Origin: Negativibacillus sp.
GTDB lineage: Bacteria > Bacillota > Clostridia > Oscillospirales > Ruminococcaceae
Direction of reading: 5' to 3'
Length of the DNA: 45,669 bases
NCBI GenBank assembly: GCA_020024325.1
Contig: JAHHTY010000009.1
Span: 1 to 45,669 of the forward strand
Below are positions 32,438 through 42,151 of this stretch, piece after piece. Position 1 is the first letter of the stretch. Each line of letters opens with the position of its first letter. A program made the position numbers and the translations under genes. A model generated the notes under the pieces. It was given only the letters and a program-made list of their open reading frames with translations, did not search any database and was not told the origin of the DNA.

Positions 32438-35400
32438 ATGGTGAATGTTAAGCCGGTACATCTGGGTAAAAATGTTCGAATGAGCTTTTCTCGGATTAAT
32501 GAGGTTTTGGAAATGCCAAACCTGATTGAAGTGCAGAAAAACTCCTACAAATGGTTTCTTGAGGAGGGATTGAAGGAAGTATTTAAGGATATTTCCGAAA
32601 TTTCAGACTATCAGGGCAATCTGGTTCTTGACTTTATCGACTACCGTCTTGACGAAACCCCAAAATACACCATCGAAGAGTGCAAAGAGCGCGATGCTAC
32701 CTATGCAGCTCCTTTGAGAGTGCGTGCCAGCCTGCTGAACAAAGAAACAGGCGAGGTAAAAGAGCAGGATATCTTCATGGGCGATTTTCCGGTGATGACA
32801 CCAAGCGGTACATTTATTATCAATGGTGCAGAACGTGTTATCGTTTCTCAGCTGGTCCGTTCTCCGGGTGTATATTACGGTGTTTCCCGAGATAAAGCAG
32901 GTAAAGAGCTTTTCTCCACCACTGTAATTCCAAACCGTGGTGCTTGGCTGGAGTATGAAACCGATTCCAACGATGTATTTTATGTTCGTATTGATAAAAA
33001 CAGAAAGCTGCCTGTTACCACCTTTATCCGTGCATTGGGACTTTCCAGTGATGCACAGATTTTGGATTTCTTCGGTGATGACCCAAGAATCGTGGCAACC
33101 ATTGAAAAAGACAGCACCAACAATACAGAAGAAGCATTGCTGGAAGTTTACAGAAAGCTGCGTCCAGGTGAACCACCAACAGTTGACAGTGCACAGTCTC
33201 ATATCAATTCCCTTTTCTTTGATGCAAGAAGATATGATCTGTCCAGAGTTGGACGTTATAAATATAATAAAAAATTGGGTATTGCTTCCAGAATTAACGG
33301 TCATGTTGTTGCTGAGCCGATTATCAATAGCCGTACAGGCGAAGTAATGGCAGAACCGGATGAAGTACTGACCCGTGCAAAAGCAGAAGAAATTGAACGT
33401 GCAGGCGTTGATACCGTATTCCTGAAAGGTACTGACCGAATTGTTAAGGTTATCTCCAACGGTATGGTAGATATTCTGGACTACATTTCCTGTTATACCC
33501 AAGAAGAACTGGAAGCAATTGACGTAAACGAAAAAGTACGTTTCTCTGTTCTTTGTGAGATTTTGGACAGCTGCAATTCCGATGAAGAGCTGCGCCAGAT
33601 GATTAAAGAAAGAGTAGATGATCTGATTCCAAAACACATCATTAAAGATGATATTTTTGCAACAATCAACTACATCTGCTGTTTGGGAAATGGTGTCGGT
33701 TCTACCGATGATATTGACCATCTGGGCAACAGAAGAATCCGTTCTGTCGGTGAACTGCTTCAGAACCAGTTTAGAATCGGTTTCTCCAGAATGGAACGTG
33801 TTATTCGTGAAAGAATGACCACTCAGGCACAGGATATGGAAGTTATCACTCCACAGGCATTGATCAACATTCGTCCTGTTGTTGCAGCAATCAAAGAGTT
33901 CTTTGGTTCTTCTCCATTGTCTCAGTTTATGGACCAGAATAACCCTCTGGCAGAGCTTACCCATAAAAGACGTCTGTCCGCGCTGGGTCCTGGCGGTCTT
34001 TCCCGAGATCGTGCAGGTTTCGAGGTTCGTGACGTACATTACAGCCATTATGGAAGAATGTGTCCGGTAGAAACCCCGGAAGGTCCTAACATCGGTTTGA
34101 TTTCCTATTTGGCTACCTTTGCAAGAATTAACAAATATGGCTTCATCGAGGCTCCTTACCGTCGTGTAGATAAAGAAACCGGTAAAGTTTTGGATGAAGT
34201 AGAATATATGACTGCTGACCGTGAGGACGAGTTCATCGTTGCTCAGGCAAACGAACCGCTGACAGAAGAAAACACCTTTGCAAATAAGATGGTTTCGGTT
34301 CGTCACCGCGATATGGTTAAGATTGTTGAACGCGAACAGGTAGACTACATGGACGTATCTCCAAAGATGGTAGTTTCTGTTGCAACTGCAATGATCCCAT
34401 TCCTTGAAAACGACGATACAAACCGAGCTTTGATGGGTGCAAACATGCAGCGTCAGGCAGTTCCGCTTCTCAAGACCGAAAATCCAATCGTTGGTACCGG
34501 TATGGAGTATAAGGCTGCTGTTGACTCCGGCGTGTGCGTTGTTTCTGATGTAAACGGTGTAGTTGACCGCGTAGATGCAAACAAGGTTGTTGTAAGAACC
34601 GATGATGGTGAGCTGAAAACCTTCCACGTCATCAAATTCCTGCGTTCTAACCAGGGTACTTGCTTCAACCAGCGTCCAATCGTTAGCGCAGGCGAAAGAG
34701 TCAGCGTAGGACAGGTTCTGGCTGATGGTCCTGCAACCTGCAACGGTGAAATCTCTCTGGGTAAAAACGCTCTGATCGGCTTTATGACCTGGGAAGGTTA
34801 CAACTACGAGGACGCTGTATTGCTGAACGAAAGAATGGTTCGTGATGACGTTTACACCTCCATTCATATCGAAGAACATGAGATTGAAGCTCGTGATACA
34901 AAGCTTGGACCAGAAGAAATTACCAGAGATATTCCAAACGTCGGTGAGGATGCTCTGAGAGAACTGGACGAGCGAGGCATTATCCGTGTCGGTGCAGAGG
35001 TTCACTCCGGTGATATTCTGGTCGGCAAGGTAACTCCGAAGGGTGAAACAGAATTGAACGCAGAGGAAAGACTGCTGCGTGCAATCTTCGGTGAAAAAGC
35101 AAGAGAAGTCCGTGATACCTCCCTGCGCGTTCCGCACGGTGAATATGGTATCATCGTTGATGTAAAAGTATTTACCAGAGAAAACTCTGACGAGCTCTCT
35201 CCTGGTGTTAATATGGTAGTTCGCTGCTACATTGCACAGAAACGTAAGATTTCTGTCGGCGATAAGATGGCAGGTCGTCACGGAAATAAGGGTGTTGTTT
35301 CCAGAATTCTTCCTCAGGAAGATATGCCATTCTTGGCAGACGGACGTCCGCTGGATATTGTTCTGAACCCATTGGGCGTACCTTCCCGTATGAATATCGG

Positions 35401-36175
35401 ACAGGTGCTGGAAGTCCATCTCGGACGTGCAGCTGCCGAACTTGGCTGGAAGATTATGACCCCTGTATTTGATGGTGCAAACGAAAATGATATTAAAGAA
35501 TGTCTGGAAATGGCAGGTCTTCGCGGCGATGGTAAGACAACCGTTTATGACGGACGTACAGGTGAGCCATTTGATAACCCGGTAACCGTTGGTTATATGT
35601 ATTACCTCAAGCTGCATCATCTGGTAGATGATAAGATCCATGCTCGTTCGACCGGTCCATACTCGCTGGTAACACAGCAGCCTCTGGGTGGTAAAGCTCA
35701 GTTTGGTGGTCAGCGTTTCGGTGAGATGGAGGTTTGGGCACTGGAAGCTTATGGTGCTGCTTATACTCTGCAGGAAATTCTTACTGTTAAGTCGGATGAC
35801 GTTATCGGACGTGTTAAGACCTTCGAGGCTATCGTAAAAGGTAAGAATGTTCCAAAACCGGGTATTCCTGAATCCTTTAAGGTACTGATCAAAGAGCTGC
35901 AGTCACTGTCGCTGGATGTTAAGGTACTGGATAAAAACAACGAAGAGATTGATCTTAAACAGGATCTGGATGACGATATGGGCTTTAACGGTAACGAACA
36001 TTATCAGGAAGAGGATGACGGTACCAAGTTTGAAAGCGAAACCGTTGCAGTGGATTCTGAATTTGAGGATAGCTTTGCAATGGAGCATCCTGATATGCAG
36101 GATGATGACGATTTCGGCGGTCTGCTGGATGAATTCTCCGATTTTGGCATTGATGACAGTGATGATAATATGTAA
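32438..36175 (+). CDS. rpoB: DNA-directed RNA polymerase subunit beta
   Basis: 1245 residues from an ATG at 32438, preceded by GGAGTGG; the protein then starts MVNVKPVHLGKNVRMSFSRI, the usual beta start. An in-frame ATG at 32414 has no ribosome site. Conserved regions are present: the rifampicin pocket (SQFMDQNNPLAELTHKRRLS, ALGPGGLSRDRAGFEVRDVH), the catalytic-side KMAGRHGNKGV and the C-terminal clamp QFGGQRFGEMEVWALEAYGA. A short acidic tail follows. rplJ and rplL, usual upstream neighbours, are absent. The rifampicin pocket reads as wild type. Confidence 0.98.
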   Translation: MVNVKPVHLGKNVRMSFSRINEVLEMPNLIEVQKNSYKWFLEEGLKEVFKDISEISDYQGNLVLDFIDYRLDETPKYTIEECKERDATYAAPLRVRASLLNKETGEVKEQDIFMGDFPVMTPSGTFIINGAERVIVSQLVRSPGVYYGVSRDKAGKELFSTTVIPNRGAWLEYETDSNDVFYVRIDKNRKLPVTTFIRALGLSSDAQILDFFGDDPRIVATIEKDSTNNTEEALLEVYRKLRPGEPPTVDSAQSHINSLFFDARRYDLSRVGRYKYNKKLGIASRINGHVVAEPIINSRTGEVMAEPDEVLTRAKAEEIERAGVDTVFLKGTDRIVKVISNGMVDILDYISCYTQEELEAIDVNEKVRFSVLCEILDSCNSDEELRQMIKERVDDLIPKHIIKDDIFATINYICCLGNGVGSTDDIDHLGNRRIRSVGELLQNQFRIGFSRMERVIRERMTTQAQDMEVITPQALINIRPVVAAIKEFFGSSPLSQFMDQNNPLAELTHKRRLSALGPGGLSRDRAGFEVRDVHYSHYGRMCPVETPEGPNIGLISYLATFARINKYGFIEAPYRRVDKETGKVLDEVEYMTADREDEFIVAQANEPLTEENTFANKMVSVRHRDMVKIVEREQVDYMDVSPKMVVSVATAMIPFLENDDTNRALMGANMQRQAVPLLKTENPIVGTGMEYKAAVDSGVCVVSDVNGVVDRVDANKVVVRTDDGELKTFHVIKFLRSNQGTCFNQRPIVSAGERVSVGQVLADGPATCNGEISLGKNALIGFMTWEGYNYEDAVLLNERMVRDDVYTSIHIEEHEIEARDTKLGPEEITRDIPNVGEDALRELDERGIIRVGAEVHSGDILVGKVTPKGETELNAEERLLRAIFGEKAREVRDTSLRVPHGEYGIIVDVKVFTRENSDELSPGVNMVVRCYIAQKRKISVGDKMAGRHGNKGVVSRILPQEDMPFLADGRPLDIVLNPLGVPSRMNIGQVLEVHLGRAAAELGWKIMTPVFDGANENDIKECLEMAGLRGDGKTTVYDGRTGEPFDNPVTVGYMYYLKLHHLVDDKIHARSTGPYSLVTQQPLGGKAQFGGQRFGEMEVWALEAYGAAYTLQEILTVKSDDVIGRVKTFEAIVKGKNVPKPGIPESFKVLIKELQSLSLDVKVLDKNNEEIDLKQDLDDDMGFNGNEHYQEEDDGTKFESETVAVDSEFEDSFAMEHPDMQDDDDFGGLLDEFSDFGIDDSDDNM

Positions 36176-36196
36176 TTAAGGAAGAAGGGGTCGTAA

Positions 36197-39100
36197 ATGG
36201 AATTTAATGTATTCGAGTCTATTAAAATCGGCTTGGCTTCTCCGGAAAAAATCAGGGAATGGTCTTATGGTGAAGTAAAAAAACCTGAAACCATCAACTA
36301 TCGTACCCTGAAACCAGAACGTGACGGTCTGTTCTGTGAACGAATCTTTGGCCCTACCAAAGATTGGGAATGTTACTGTGGTAAATACAAACGTCTGCGT
36401 TACAAAGGCAAAATTTGTGAACGCTGTGGTGTTGAGGTAACAAAGTCCAAAGTTCGTCGTGAAAGAATGGGTCACATTGAACTGGCTGCTCCGGTTTCTC
36501 ATATTTGGTACTTTAAAGGAACTTCTTCCAGAATGGGACTTTTGCTCAATATGTCCCCAAGACTTCTGGAAAAAGTATTGTACTTTGCTTCTTATATTGT
36601 AACCGATCCGGGTACAACCAATCTGAAAAAATACACTCTTCTTTCCGAAAAAGAATATCGTGATATGCGTGAAGCATATGAAGACGAGTTCCAGGCAGGT
36701 ATGGGCGCAGAGGCAATCAAAACCCTGCTGGAAGATTTGGATTTGGAACAGCTTTCTAAAGAGCTGAAAGATGAGCTGGAAACACTGCCGATTGGTCAGA
36801 AGAGAGCAAGAATTTTAAAACGTCTGGAAGTTGTTGAGGCATTCCGCCTCAGCGGCAACCAGCCTTCTTGGATGATTATGGACGCAGTACCGGTTATCCC
36901 ACCGGATATTCGTCCGATGGTGCAGCTGGATGGCGGACGTTTTGCTACCAGCGACCTGAATGATTTGTACCGTCGAGTAATCAACCGTAACAACCGTCTT
37001 AAAAAGCTGATTGAGTTGGGTGCTCCGGACATCATCGTTCGCAACGAAAAAAGAATGCTGCAGGAATCTGTGGATGCTCTGATCGACAACGGTCGTCATG
37101 GCAGACCGGTTACCGGTCCAAACAACAGACCGCTGAAATCCCTGTCTGATATGCTCAAAGGTAAACAGGGTCGTTTCCGTCAAAACTTGCTTGGTAAACG
37201 TGTTGACTACTCTGGACGTTCGGTTATCGTTGTTGGTCCGGATCTGAAGATGTATCAGTGCGGTCTGCCAAAAGAAATGGCTCTTGAACTGTTTAAACCA
37301 TTCGTTATGAAGCGTCTGGTTGACCAGGAAATTGCAACCAACATTAAAAATGCTCGTAAGATGGTAGACAGAGCTTCGATGAAAGAAGTTTGGGATGCAC
37401 TGGAAGTTGTTATTAAGAACCACCCGGTTCTGCTGAACCGTGCACCTACACTGCACCGTCTGGGTATTCAGGCATTTGAACCGATTCTGGTTGAAGGCCG
37501 TGCAATCCGTCTGCATCCTCTGGTATGTACTGCATTTAATGCGGACTTTGACGGTGACCAGATGGCTATCCATCTTCCACTGTCCGCAGAAGCTCAGGCT
37601 GAAGCACGCTTCTTGATGCTGGCAGCAGGAAACCTGCTTAAACCATCCGATGGTCGTCCTGTTACAATCCCAACACAGGATATGATCCTTGGTTCCTACT
37701 ACCTGACCATGGTTCGTGAGGATGAGCCGGGTGCAGGCAAAGTGTTCCGCAACTTTGATGAGGCAAAGATGGCTTACGATACCGGTGTTGTTGGTCTGCA
37801 CGCACCAATTAAGGTTCGTGTATCCAAAGAAATCAACGGTAAAACCATCAGCCGTATCATTGACGCTACTGTTGGACGTATCATCTTCAATGACCCAATT
37901 CCACAGGATTTGGGCTTTGTGGATAGAACCGATTCCGAAAAACAATTTGATTTGGAAGTTTCTTTCCTCGTTAGAAAGAAAGAACTTGGCAAAATTATCG
38001 ATAAATGTATTCGCGCTTGTGGTACTGTCAGAACTTCTGAGGTTCTGGACCGCATTAAAAATCAGGGATTCAAATACTCTACCCGAAGCGGTTTGACCGT
38101 TGCTGTACGAGATGCATTGATTCCTGAAAACAAACAGGAACTGATTGCTCAGGCTGACGAAAAGGTTGCACAGATTAAACGTCAGTATGACCGTGGTCTG
38201 ATCTCCGATGATGTACGTTACGACCGTGTTATTAAGGTTTGGAACGAAACCACCGATATGGTTAAGAAAGAACTTTCCAGCACTTTTGGTGAACGTAACC
38301 CAATTTATATGTTCGCAGATTCCGGTGCTCGAGGCTCTATGGAACAGATTAGACAGCTGGCAGGTATGCGTGGTCTGATTGCAAACACATCCGGTAAAGC
38401 GATCGAAATTCCTATTAAATCTAACTACCGTGAAGGTCTGAACATTTTGGAATACTTCCAGTCCTCCCGAGGTGCTCGTAAAGGTCTGGCAGATACCGCT
38501 CTTCGTACTGCTGACTCTGGTTACTTGACCCGTCGATTGGTTGACGTTTCTCAGGATGTTATTATTCGCAGCGACGATTGTGGAACCCATGAAGGTATCA
38601 TGGTTTATGATATTGAGGATAGCGGACGTATTATCGAAGGACTGGCAGAACGTTTGACAGGACGTTACCTTGCAGATGACGTGGTTCACCCACAGACCGG
38701 TGAAGTTCTGGCTACCCGTGAAAAGATGATTGACGAGAAAACCGCTCAGAAGATTGTTGATGCAGGCATCACTCAGGTTAAGATTCGTTCTATCCTGAAT
38801 TGTCAGGCTAAGAAGGGCGTTTGTGCTAAATGTTACGGTGCAAACCTTGCAAACGGTCAGCCGGTTGGTATCGGTGAAGCTGTTGGTGTTATTTCCGCAC
38901 AGTCCATCGGTGAGCCTGGTACCCAGTTGACCATGCGTACCTTCCATACCGGTGGTGTTGCTTCTGCAAGCGATATTACACAGGGTCTTCCAAGGGTTGA
39001 AGAGCTGTTTGAGGCAAGAAAACCAAAGAACGCAGCAATCATCAGCCATGTTTCCGGTATTGTAAACTTCCGTCTGGATAACAAGGGTGCAAACACTGTT

Positions 39101-39796
39101 AATATCACCAGCCCTGATGGTGAGGTGTTCACCAAAATTGTACCGTTCGACTATAAGATTATTGTTGAAGAGGGTCAGTTTGTTGAAAAAGGTCAGCTGA
39201 TTACCGAAGGTTCTGTTGAACCGGGTGAGGTTCTTGCAGTAAGCGGTGAGCTGGCAGTTCAGGACTACCTGATTAAAGAGGTACAGCGTGTATACCGCAC
39301 ACAGGGTGTAGATATCAACGATAAGCACATTGAGGTTATCGTTCGTCAGATGATGAGAAAAGTTCGAGTTGATGATGGTGGCGACACCAAGCTCATCACC
39401 GGTTCTTTGATTGACAAGTCTGAAATGCGTGAAGCAAATGAAGAATTGCTTGCATTGGAGGCACAGGATGGCATTCATCGTCAGCCTGCTACCGCTCATG
39501 CAGTTCTCATGGGTATTACCAAAGCATCTTTGGCAACCGACTCCTTCATGTCTGCTGCTTCCTTCCAGGAAACAACTCGTGTCCTGACCGAAGCTGCTAT
39601 CAAGGGCAAGGTTGACCCACTCAGTGGTCTGAAAGAAAACGTTATCATCGGTAAACTCATCCCAGCCGGTACCGGTATCATCGAGTATATCGAACAGGAA
39701 GAGGAAGAAGCTGTACAGCAAGCTGCTGACAAAAATGTTAGCGATGCAATTGTGGAAGCTCCGGAAGAGAATACAGAAGAAAGCGTTATTTTGTAA
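36197..39796 (+). CDS. rpoC: DNA-directed RNA polymerase subunit beta'
   Basis: This 1199-residue subunit has the N-terminal zinc site C-x-C...CERCGVE (about residues 60-78), the catalytic NADFDGDQMA motif with three Mg-binding Asp, and the bridge/trigger helix region GTQLTMRTFHTGGVAS. The second zinc cluster (C-RSILNCQAKKGVCAKCYG) is also present. GAAGGGG precedes the ATG, 21 bases after rpoB. The C-terminus is acidic. A terminator follows immediately, so rpoBC is a two-gene unit here. Confidence 0.98.
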   Translation: MEFNVFESIKIGLASPEKIREWSYGEVKKPETINYRTLKPERDGLFCERIFGPTKDWECYCGKYKRLRYKGKICERCGVEVTKSKVRRERMGHIELAAPVSHIWYFKGTSSRMGLLLNMSPRLLEKVLYFASYIVTDPGTTNLKKYTLLSEKEYRDMREAYEDEFQAGMGAEAIKTLLEDLDLEQLSKELKDELETLPIGQKRARILKRLEVVEAFRLSGNQPSWMIMDAVPVIPPDIRPMVQLDGGRFATSDLNDLYRRVINRNNRLKKLIELGAPDIIVRNEKRMLQESVDALIDNGRHGRPVTGPNNRPLKSLSDMLKGKQGRFRQNLLGKRVDYSGRSVIVVGPDLKMYQCGLPKEMALELFKPFVMKRLVDQEIATNIKNARKMVDRASMKEVWDALEVVIKNHPVLLNRAPTLHRLGIQAFEPILVEGRAIRLHPLVCTAFNADFDGDQMAIHLPLSAEAQAEARFLMLAAGNLLKPSDGRPVTIPTQDMILGSYYLTMVREDEPGAGKVFRNFDEAKMAYDTGVVGLHAPIKVRVSKEINGKTISRIIDATVGRIIFNDPIPQDLGFVDRTDSEKQFDLEVSFLVRKKELGKIIDKCIRACGTVRTSEVLDRIKNQGFKYSTRSGLTVAVRDALIPENKQELIAQADEKVAQIKRQYDRGLISDDVRYDRVIKVWNETTDMVKKELSSTFGERNPIYMFADSGARGSMEQIRQLAGMRGLIANTSGKAIEIPIKSNYREGLNILEYFQSSRGARKGLADTALRTADSGYLTRRLVDVSQDVIIRSDDCGTHEGIMVYDIEDSGRIIEGLAERLTGRYLADDVVHPQTGEVLATREKMIDEKTAQKIVDAGITQVKIRSILNCQAKKGVCAKCYGANLANGQPVGIGEAVGVISAQSIGEPGTQLTMRTFHTGGVASASDITQGLPRVEELFEARKPKNAAIISHVSGIVNFRLDNKGANTVNITSPDGEVFTKIVPFDYKIIVEEGQFVEKGQLITEGSVEPGEVLAVSGELAVQDYLIKEVQRVYRTQGVDINDKHIEVIVRQMMRKVRVDDGGDTKLITGSLIDKSEMREANEELLALEAQDGIHRQPATAHAVLMGITKASLATDSFMSAASFQETTRVLTEAAIKGKVDPLSGLKENVIIGKLIPAGTGIIEYIEQEEEEAVQQAADKNVSDAIVEAPEENTEESVIL

Positions 39797-39816
39797 TAAA
39801 TAGAATCACTGCTTTT

Positions 39817-39851
39817 AAGGCACATTGGATTTTTCCAATGTGCCTTTTTGT
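39817..39851 (+). terminator. intrinsic terminator of rpoBC
   Basis: A 13-bp perfect stem (39817-39829 with 39834-39846, loop TTTT) ending in a T run. Confidence 0.92.
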
Positions 39852-39918
39852 ATCTTGGGTAAATCAGAGAAAAAGAAAATAAGAGGCTGTATATTGTGAT
39901 GAAAATATGAAATCTATG

Positions 39919-39946
39919 TTGACAGCGCGTCTTTTTACCATATATT
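39919..39946 (+). promoter_or_regulatory. promoter of the interrupted secreted-protein gene
   Basis: A perfect TTGACA (39919-39924), a 16-bp spacer and TATATT (39941-39946), about 55 nt before the GTG start. Confidence 0.65.
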
Positions 39947-40001
39947 ATAAAAGTAGTAAAAGAGAAAACAGGCATCAAAAGCGAAAAAAGGAGGAATAAA
40001 A

Positions 40002-40745
40002 GTGAAGCAGAAAAAAATATGGTCATTTTTATTAGCAATGATTTTAGCGGTGAGTGCCGCAAAAATCATCCCGTCAGCAGATAAATCGGTAAAGCCGAAT
40101 CCTGATATTGCTTTATTAGAAGAAGCACCCAATGAACCAACTGAAGTGTCGCAGGAGCAATTCAGAAAAAATCAGGAAGAACTCGAAAAGATGGAAAAAT
40201 GGTATCGCTCTTTAACAGAAGAGCAGCGTTTATTTATAAATGAAAAAGTGGATGAGCTTCATCGGCAGCAGGAATCAAAGCTGAATCAAGAGAAGATGAA
40301 ACATCAGACAGAGCTGAAGAAATATCTTCTAAAAAACTTGCAGAAAAGTCAGTATACTTAGCTTTCTGAAACCTCGATAGAAGGATTAGAAATAGGGGTT
40401 CCAAGTGCAAAATATATAGAGAAGATAGAAAATTTAAAAAACCAGTTTTATGACACTCGTAAGGACTTTGATGCCAAAGTGGATATCAGCTATCAAATCT
40501 GCAAGTATTCTGCAAAAGAATTGGACAAGGCAAAAACAGCCTTAGAAAAAGATGAGTCATTAAAAAAACTGATGCTTGGAAAAGGATATGTTTTTGAGAT
40601 TTATGAAAGTCAGCTTTTCATGTATTGTCCAAACCAAAAGCCAAAGACCTTTGAATCATGGCTGCAAAAGAGTGGGTATCAGGATATGCTTGTGGTAAAA
40701 GATGGTCAAAAACCTAACCCGGATACAGCAAATACCGAACTGTAA
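40002..40745 (+). pseudogene. secreted or membrane-anchored coiled-coil protein interrupted by one in-frame TAG
   Basis: A GTG start at 40002 has a very strong AAAAGGAGGA site and a good promoter. The first part (119 residues) has a signal peptide or anchor (WSFLLAMILAVSAA, residues 7-20). A Glu/Lys/Gln-rich helical part follows (EELEKMEKWYRSLTEEQRL). At 40359-40361 there is TAG. The same frame then stays open without a break for another 127 codons: LSETSIEGLEIGVPSAKYIE, on to VDISYQICKYSAKELDKAKT and TANTEL before TAA at 40743. No frameshift is needed: the full protein would be 247 residues including the TAG position. A GTG at 40479 could start a second piece but has no ribosome site. A single CAG-to-TAG change is the simplest cause. 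I do not recognise the family. Confidence 0.7.
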
Positions 40746-40750
40746 TGCAG

Positions 40751-40793
40751 ATGCCATAGCTGCCTATAACGAAATAATAGGTGGCTGTGGCAT
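40751..40793 (+). other. 17-bp hairpin after the interrupted gene
   Basis: 40751-40767 pairs with 40777-40793 along its full length, with three G-U pairs. It is followed by AAAAAATG rather than T's, so if it stops transcription it is not a standard terminator. The remaining 40794-40899 shows nothing more. Confidence 0.45.
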
Positions 40794-40899
40794 AAAAAAT
40801 GTATCTTAGGGCATCCTGAATAAGGGATTTATTTCGTCTTGTCCAATTACAAGGGCGAAAAACAAGGGAAAATTGGTGTAAACGTCGATCGTAAAATTG

Positions 40900-40928
40900 T
40901 TGACAACAAAGGGATTGAATGATAAAAT
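40900..40928 (+). promoter_or_regulatory. promoter of the str operon (rpsL-rpsG-fusA)
   Basis: A perfect TTGACA (40900-40905), a 17-bp spacer and TAAAAT (40923-40928). A small hairpin TAGGG-CTTGA-CCCTA lies in the short leader. Confidence 0.8.
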
Positions 40929-40991
40929 ATTTAATTGGTAGGGCTTGACCCTAACAAAAGAATTTTATAAACTTTAGCAAGGAGGTGCAAT

Positions 40992-41408
40992 ATGCCAACC
41001 TTTAACCAATTAGTTCGTAAAGGCAGAGAGACTGTTGAGAAAAAGTCCACAGCTCCAGCTCTTCTGAAAGGATGGAACTCCCTGAAGAGAGAAGCTATCG
41101 ACCAGAATTCTCCACAGAAACGTGGTGTATGTACTGCAATCAGAACCCAGACACCAAAGAAACCAAACTCCGCGCTGCGTAAAGTTGCCAGAGTAAGACT
41201 TTCCAACGGAATTGAAGCAACTGCTTACATTCCAGGTATCGGTCACAACCTTCAGGAACACTCCGTTGTTCTGATCCGTGGCGGCCGTGTAAAGGACCTC
41301 CCTGGTGTTCGTTACCACATTATCCGCGGTACACTCGATACACAGGGTGTAGCAAACAGAATGCAGAGCCGTTCCAAATACGGTGCAAAACGTCCAAAGA
41401 AGAAGTAA
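40992..41408 (+). CDS. rpsL: 30S ribosomal protein uS12
   Basis: This 138-residue protein has MPTFNQLVRKGRE at the start and the decoding-centre blocks TQTPKKPNSALRKVARVRLSNG and RGGRVKDLPGVRYHIIRG. The lysine in TPKKPNS, the streptomycin-resistance position, reads as wild type. The Asp in VKDLPGVRYH is the residue modified by RimO (19749). CAAGGAGG precedes the ATG. It is the first gene of the str operon, with strong codon bias. Confidence 0.98.
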   Translation: MPTFNQLVRKGRETVEKKSTAPALLKGWNSLKREAIDQNSPQKRGVCTAIRTQTPKKPNSALRKVARVRLSNGIEATAYIPGIGHNLQEHSVVLIRGGRVKDLPGVRYHIIRGTLDTQGVANRMQSRSKYGAKRPKKK

Positions 41409-41572
41409 TAAGACTCCATTTAATTTTGAAAACACATGCTCATGTGAGCTTTTATATAGCTAAACGCAGGGAATACCTGCAATTGGCATCATAGAAGACT
41501 TTCACATTGGCTAACGGGAGTTTTGTCACTTTCGAGTACCTATGAATTCAGACTGTGAAGGAGGGAAGCGAA

Positions 41573-42043
41573 GTGCCAAGAAGAGGTCAAATCGCTAAAC
41601 GTGATGTTCTGGCAGATCCAATGTACAATTCTAAGCTGGTAACACGTTTGATCAACAATATCATGTATGACGGTAAAAAGGGTGTTGCCCAGAAGATCGT
41701 CTACGGTGCATTCGAAATCGTAACCGAAAAAACAGGTAAAGATGCTCTGGAAGCTTTCAAAGAAGCTCTGGAAAACATCATGCCAGTTCTGGAAGTTAAA
41801 GCACGCCGTATCGGTGGTGCTACTTACCAGGTTCCAATGGAAGTTCGTCCAGCAAGAAGACAGACTCTGGGTCTGAGATGGCTGACAAACTACTCCAGAG
41901 CTCGTTCCGAAAAAACAATGAAAGAGCGTCTGGCTGGTGAAATCATTGATGCAATCAATGGTACCGGTGGAGCAGTTAAAAAACGTGAGGATACTCACAA
42001 AATGGCTGAAGCAAACAAAGCTTTTGCACATTACAGATTCTAA
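41573..42043 (+). CDS. rpsG: 30S ribosomal protein uS7
   Basis: From a GTG at 41573, with GGAGGGAAG upstream, the protein is 156 residues, the normal length, and starts MPRRGQIAKR. It carries YNSKLVTRLINNIMYDGKKG and GGATYQVPMEVRPARRQTLG. It starts assembly of the 30S head and contacts tRNA at the E site. A longer reading from 41555 is rejected because the ribosome site lies within it. The 164-base gap after rpsL has no gene. Confidence 0.97.
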   Translation: MPRRGQIAKRDVLADPMYNSKLVTRLINNIMYDGKKGVAQKIVYGAFEIVTEKTGKDALEAFKEALENIMPVLEVKARRIGGATYQVPMEVRPARRQTLGLRWLTNYSRARSEKTMKERLAGEIIDAINGTGGAVKKREDTHKMAEANKAFAHYRF

Positions 42044-42056
42044 TCAGGACAGATTT

Positions 42057-42093
42057 AAGACAGCAGTGCCTGAATGTTGGGCACCGCTGTCTT
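42057..42093 (+). other. hairpin between rpsG and fusA
   Basis: AAGACAGC (42057-42064) pairs with GCTGTCTT (42086-42093); one mismatch, then GTGCC with GGCAC. The T run (TTTTTTG) is 15 bases further on, too far for a standard terminator. It may tune fusA levels or be a processing site. Confidence 0.5.
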
Positions 42094-42151
42094 GGCTGAT
42101 TCTGGTTTTTTGTTACTCGAATATGATTATAAGATTGCGAAGGAGGACAAT

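Noticed and set aside
32603..35641. A 1012-codon open frame antisense to rpoB (similar long ones antisense to rpoC, fusA, tuf and ymfF)
   Set aside because: Codon bias in highly expressed genes leaves few stops on the opposite strand. The translations are low-complexity Cys/Phe/Asn-rich text without domains, while the sense genes are certain.
40359..40361. Programmed recoding (pyrrolysine or selenocysteine) at the TAG
   Set aside because: UAG excludes selenocysteine, and nothing in the window suggests pyrrolysine machinery. A nonsense mutation or sequence error is simpler.
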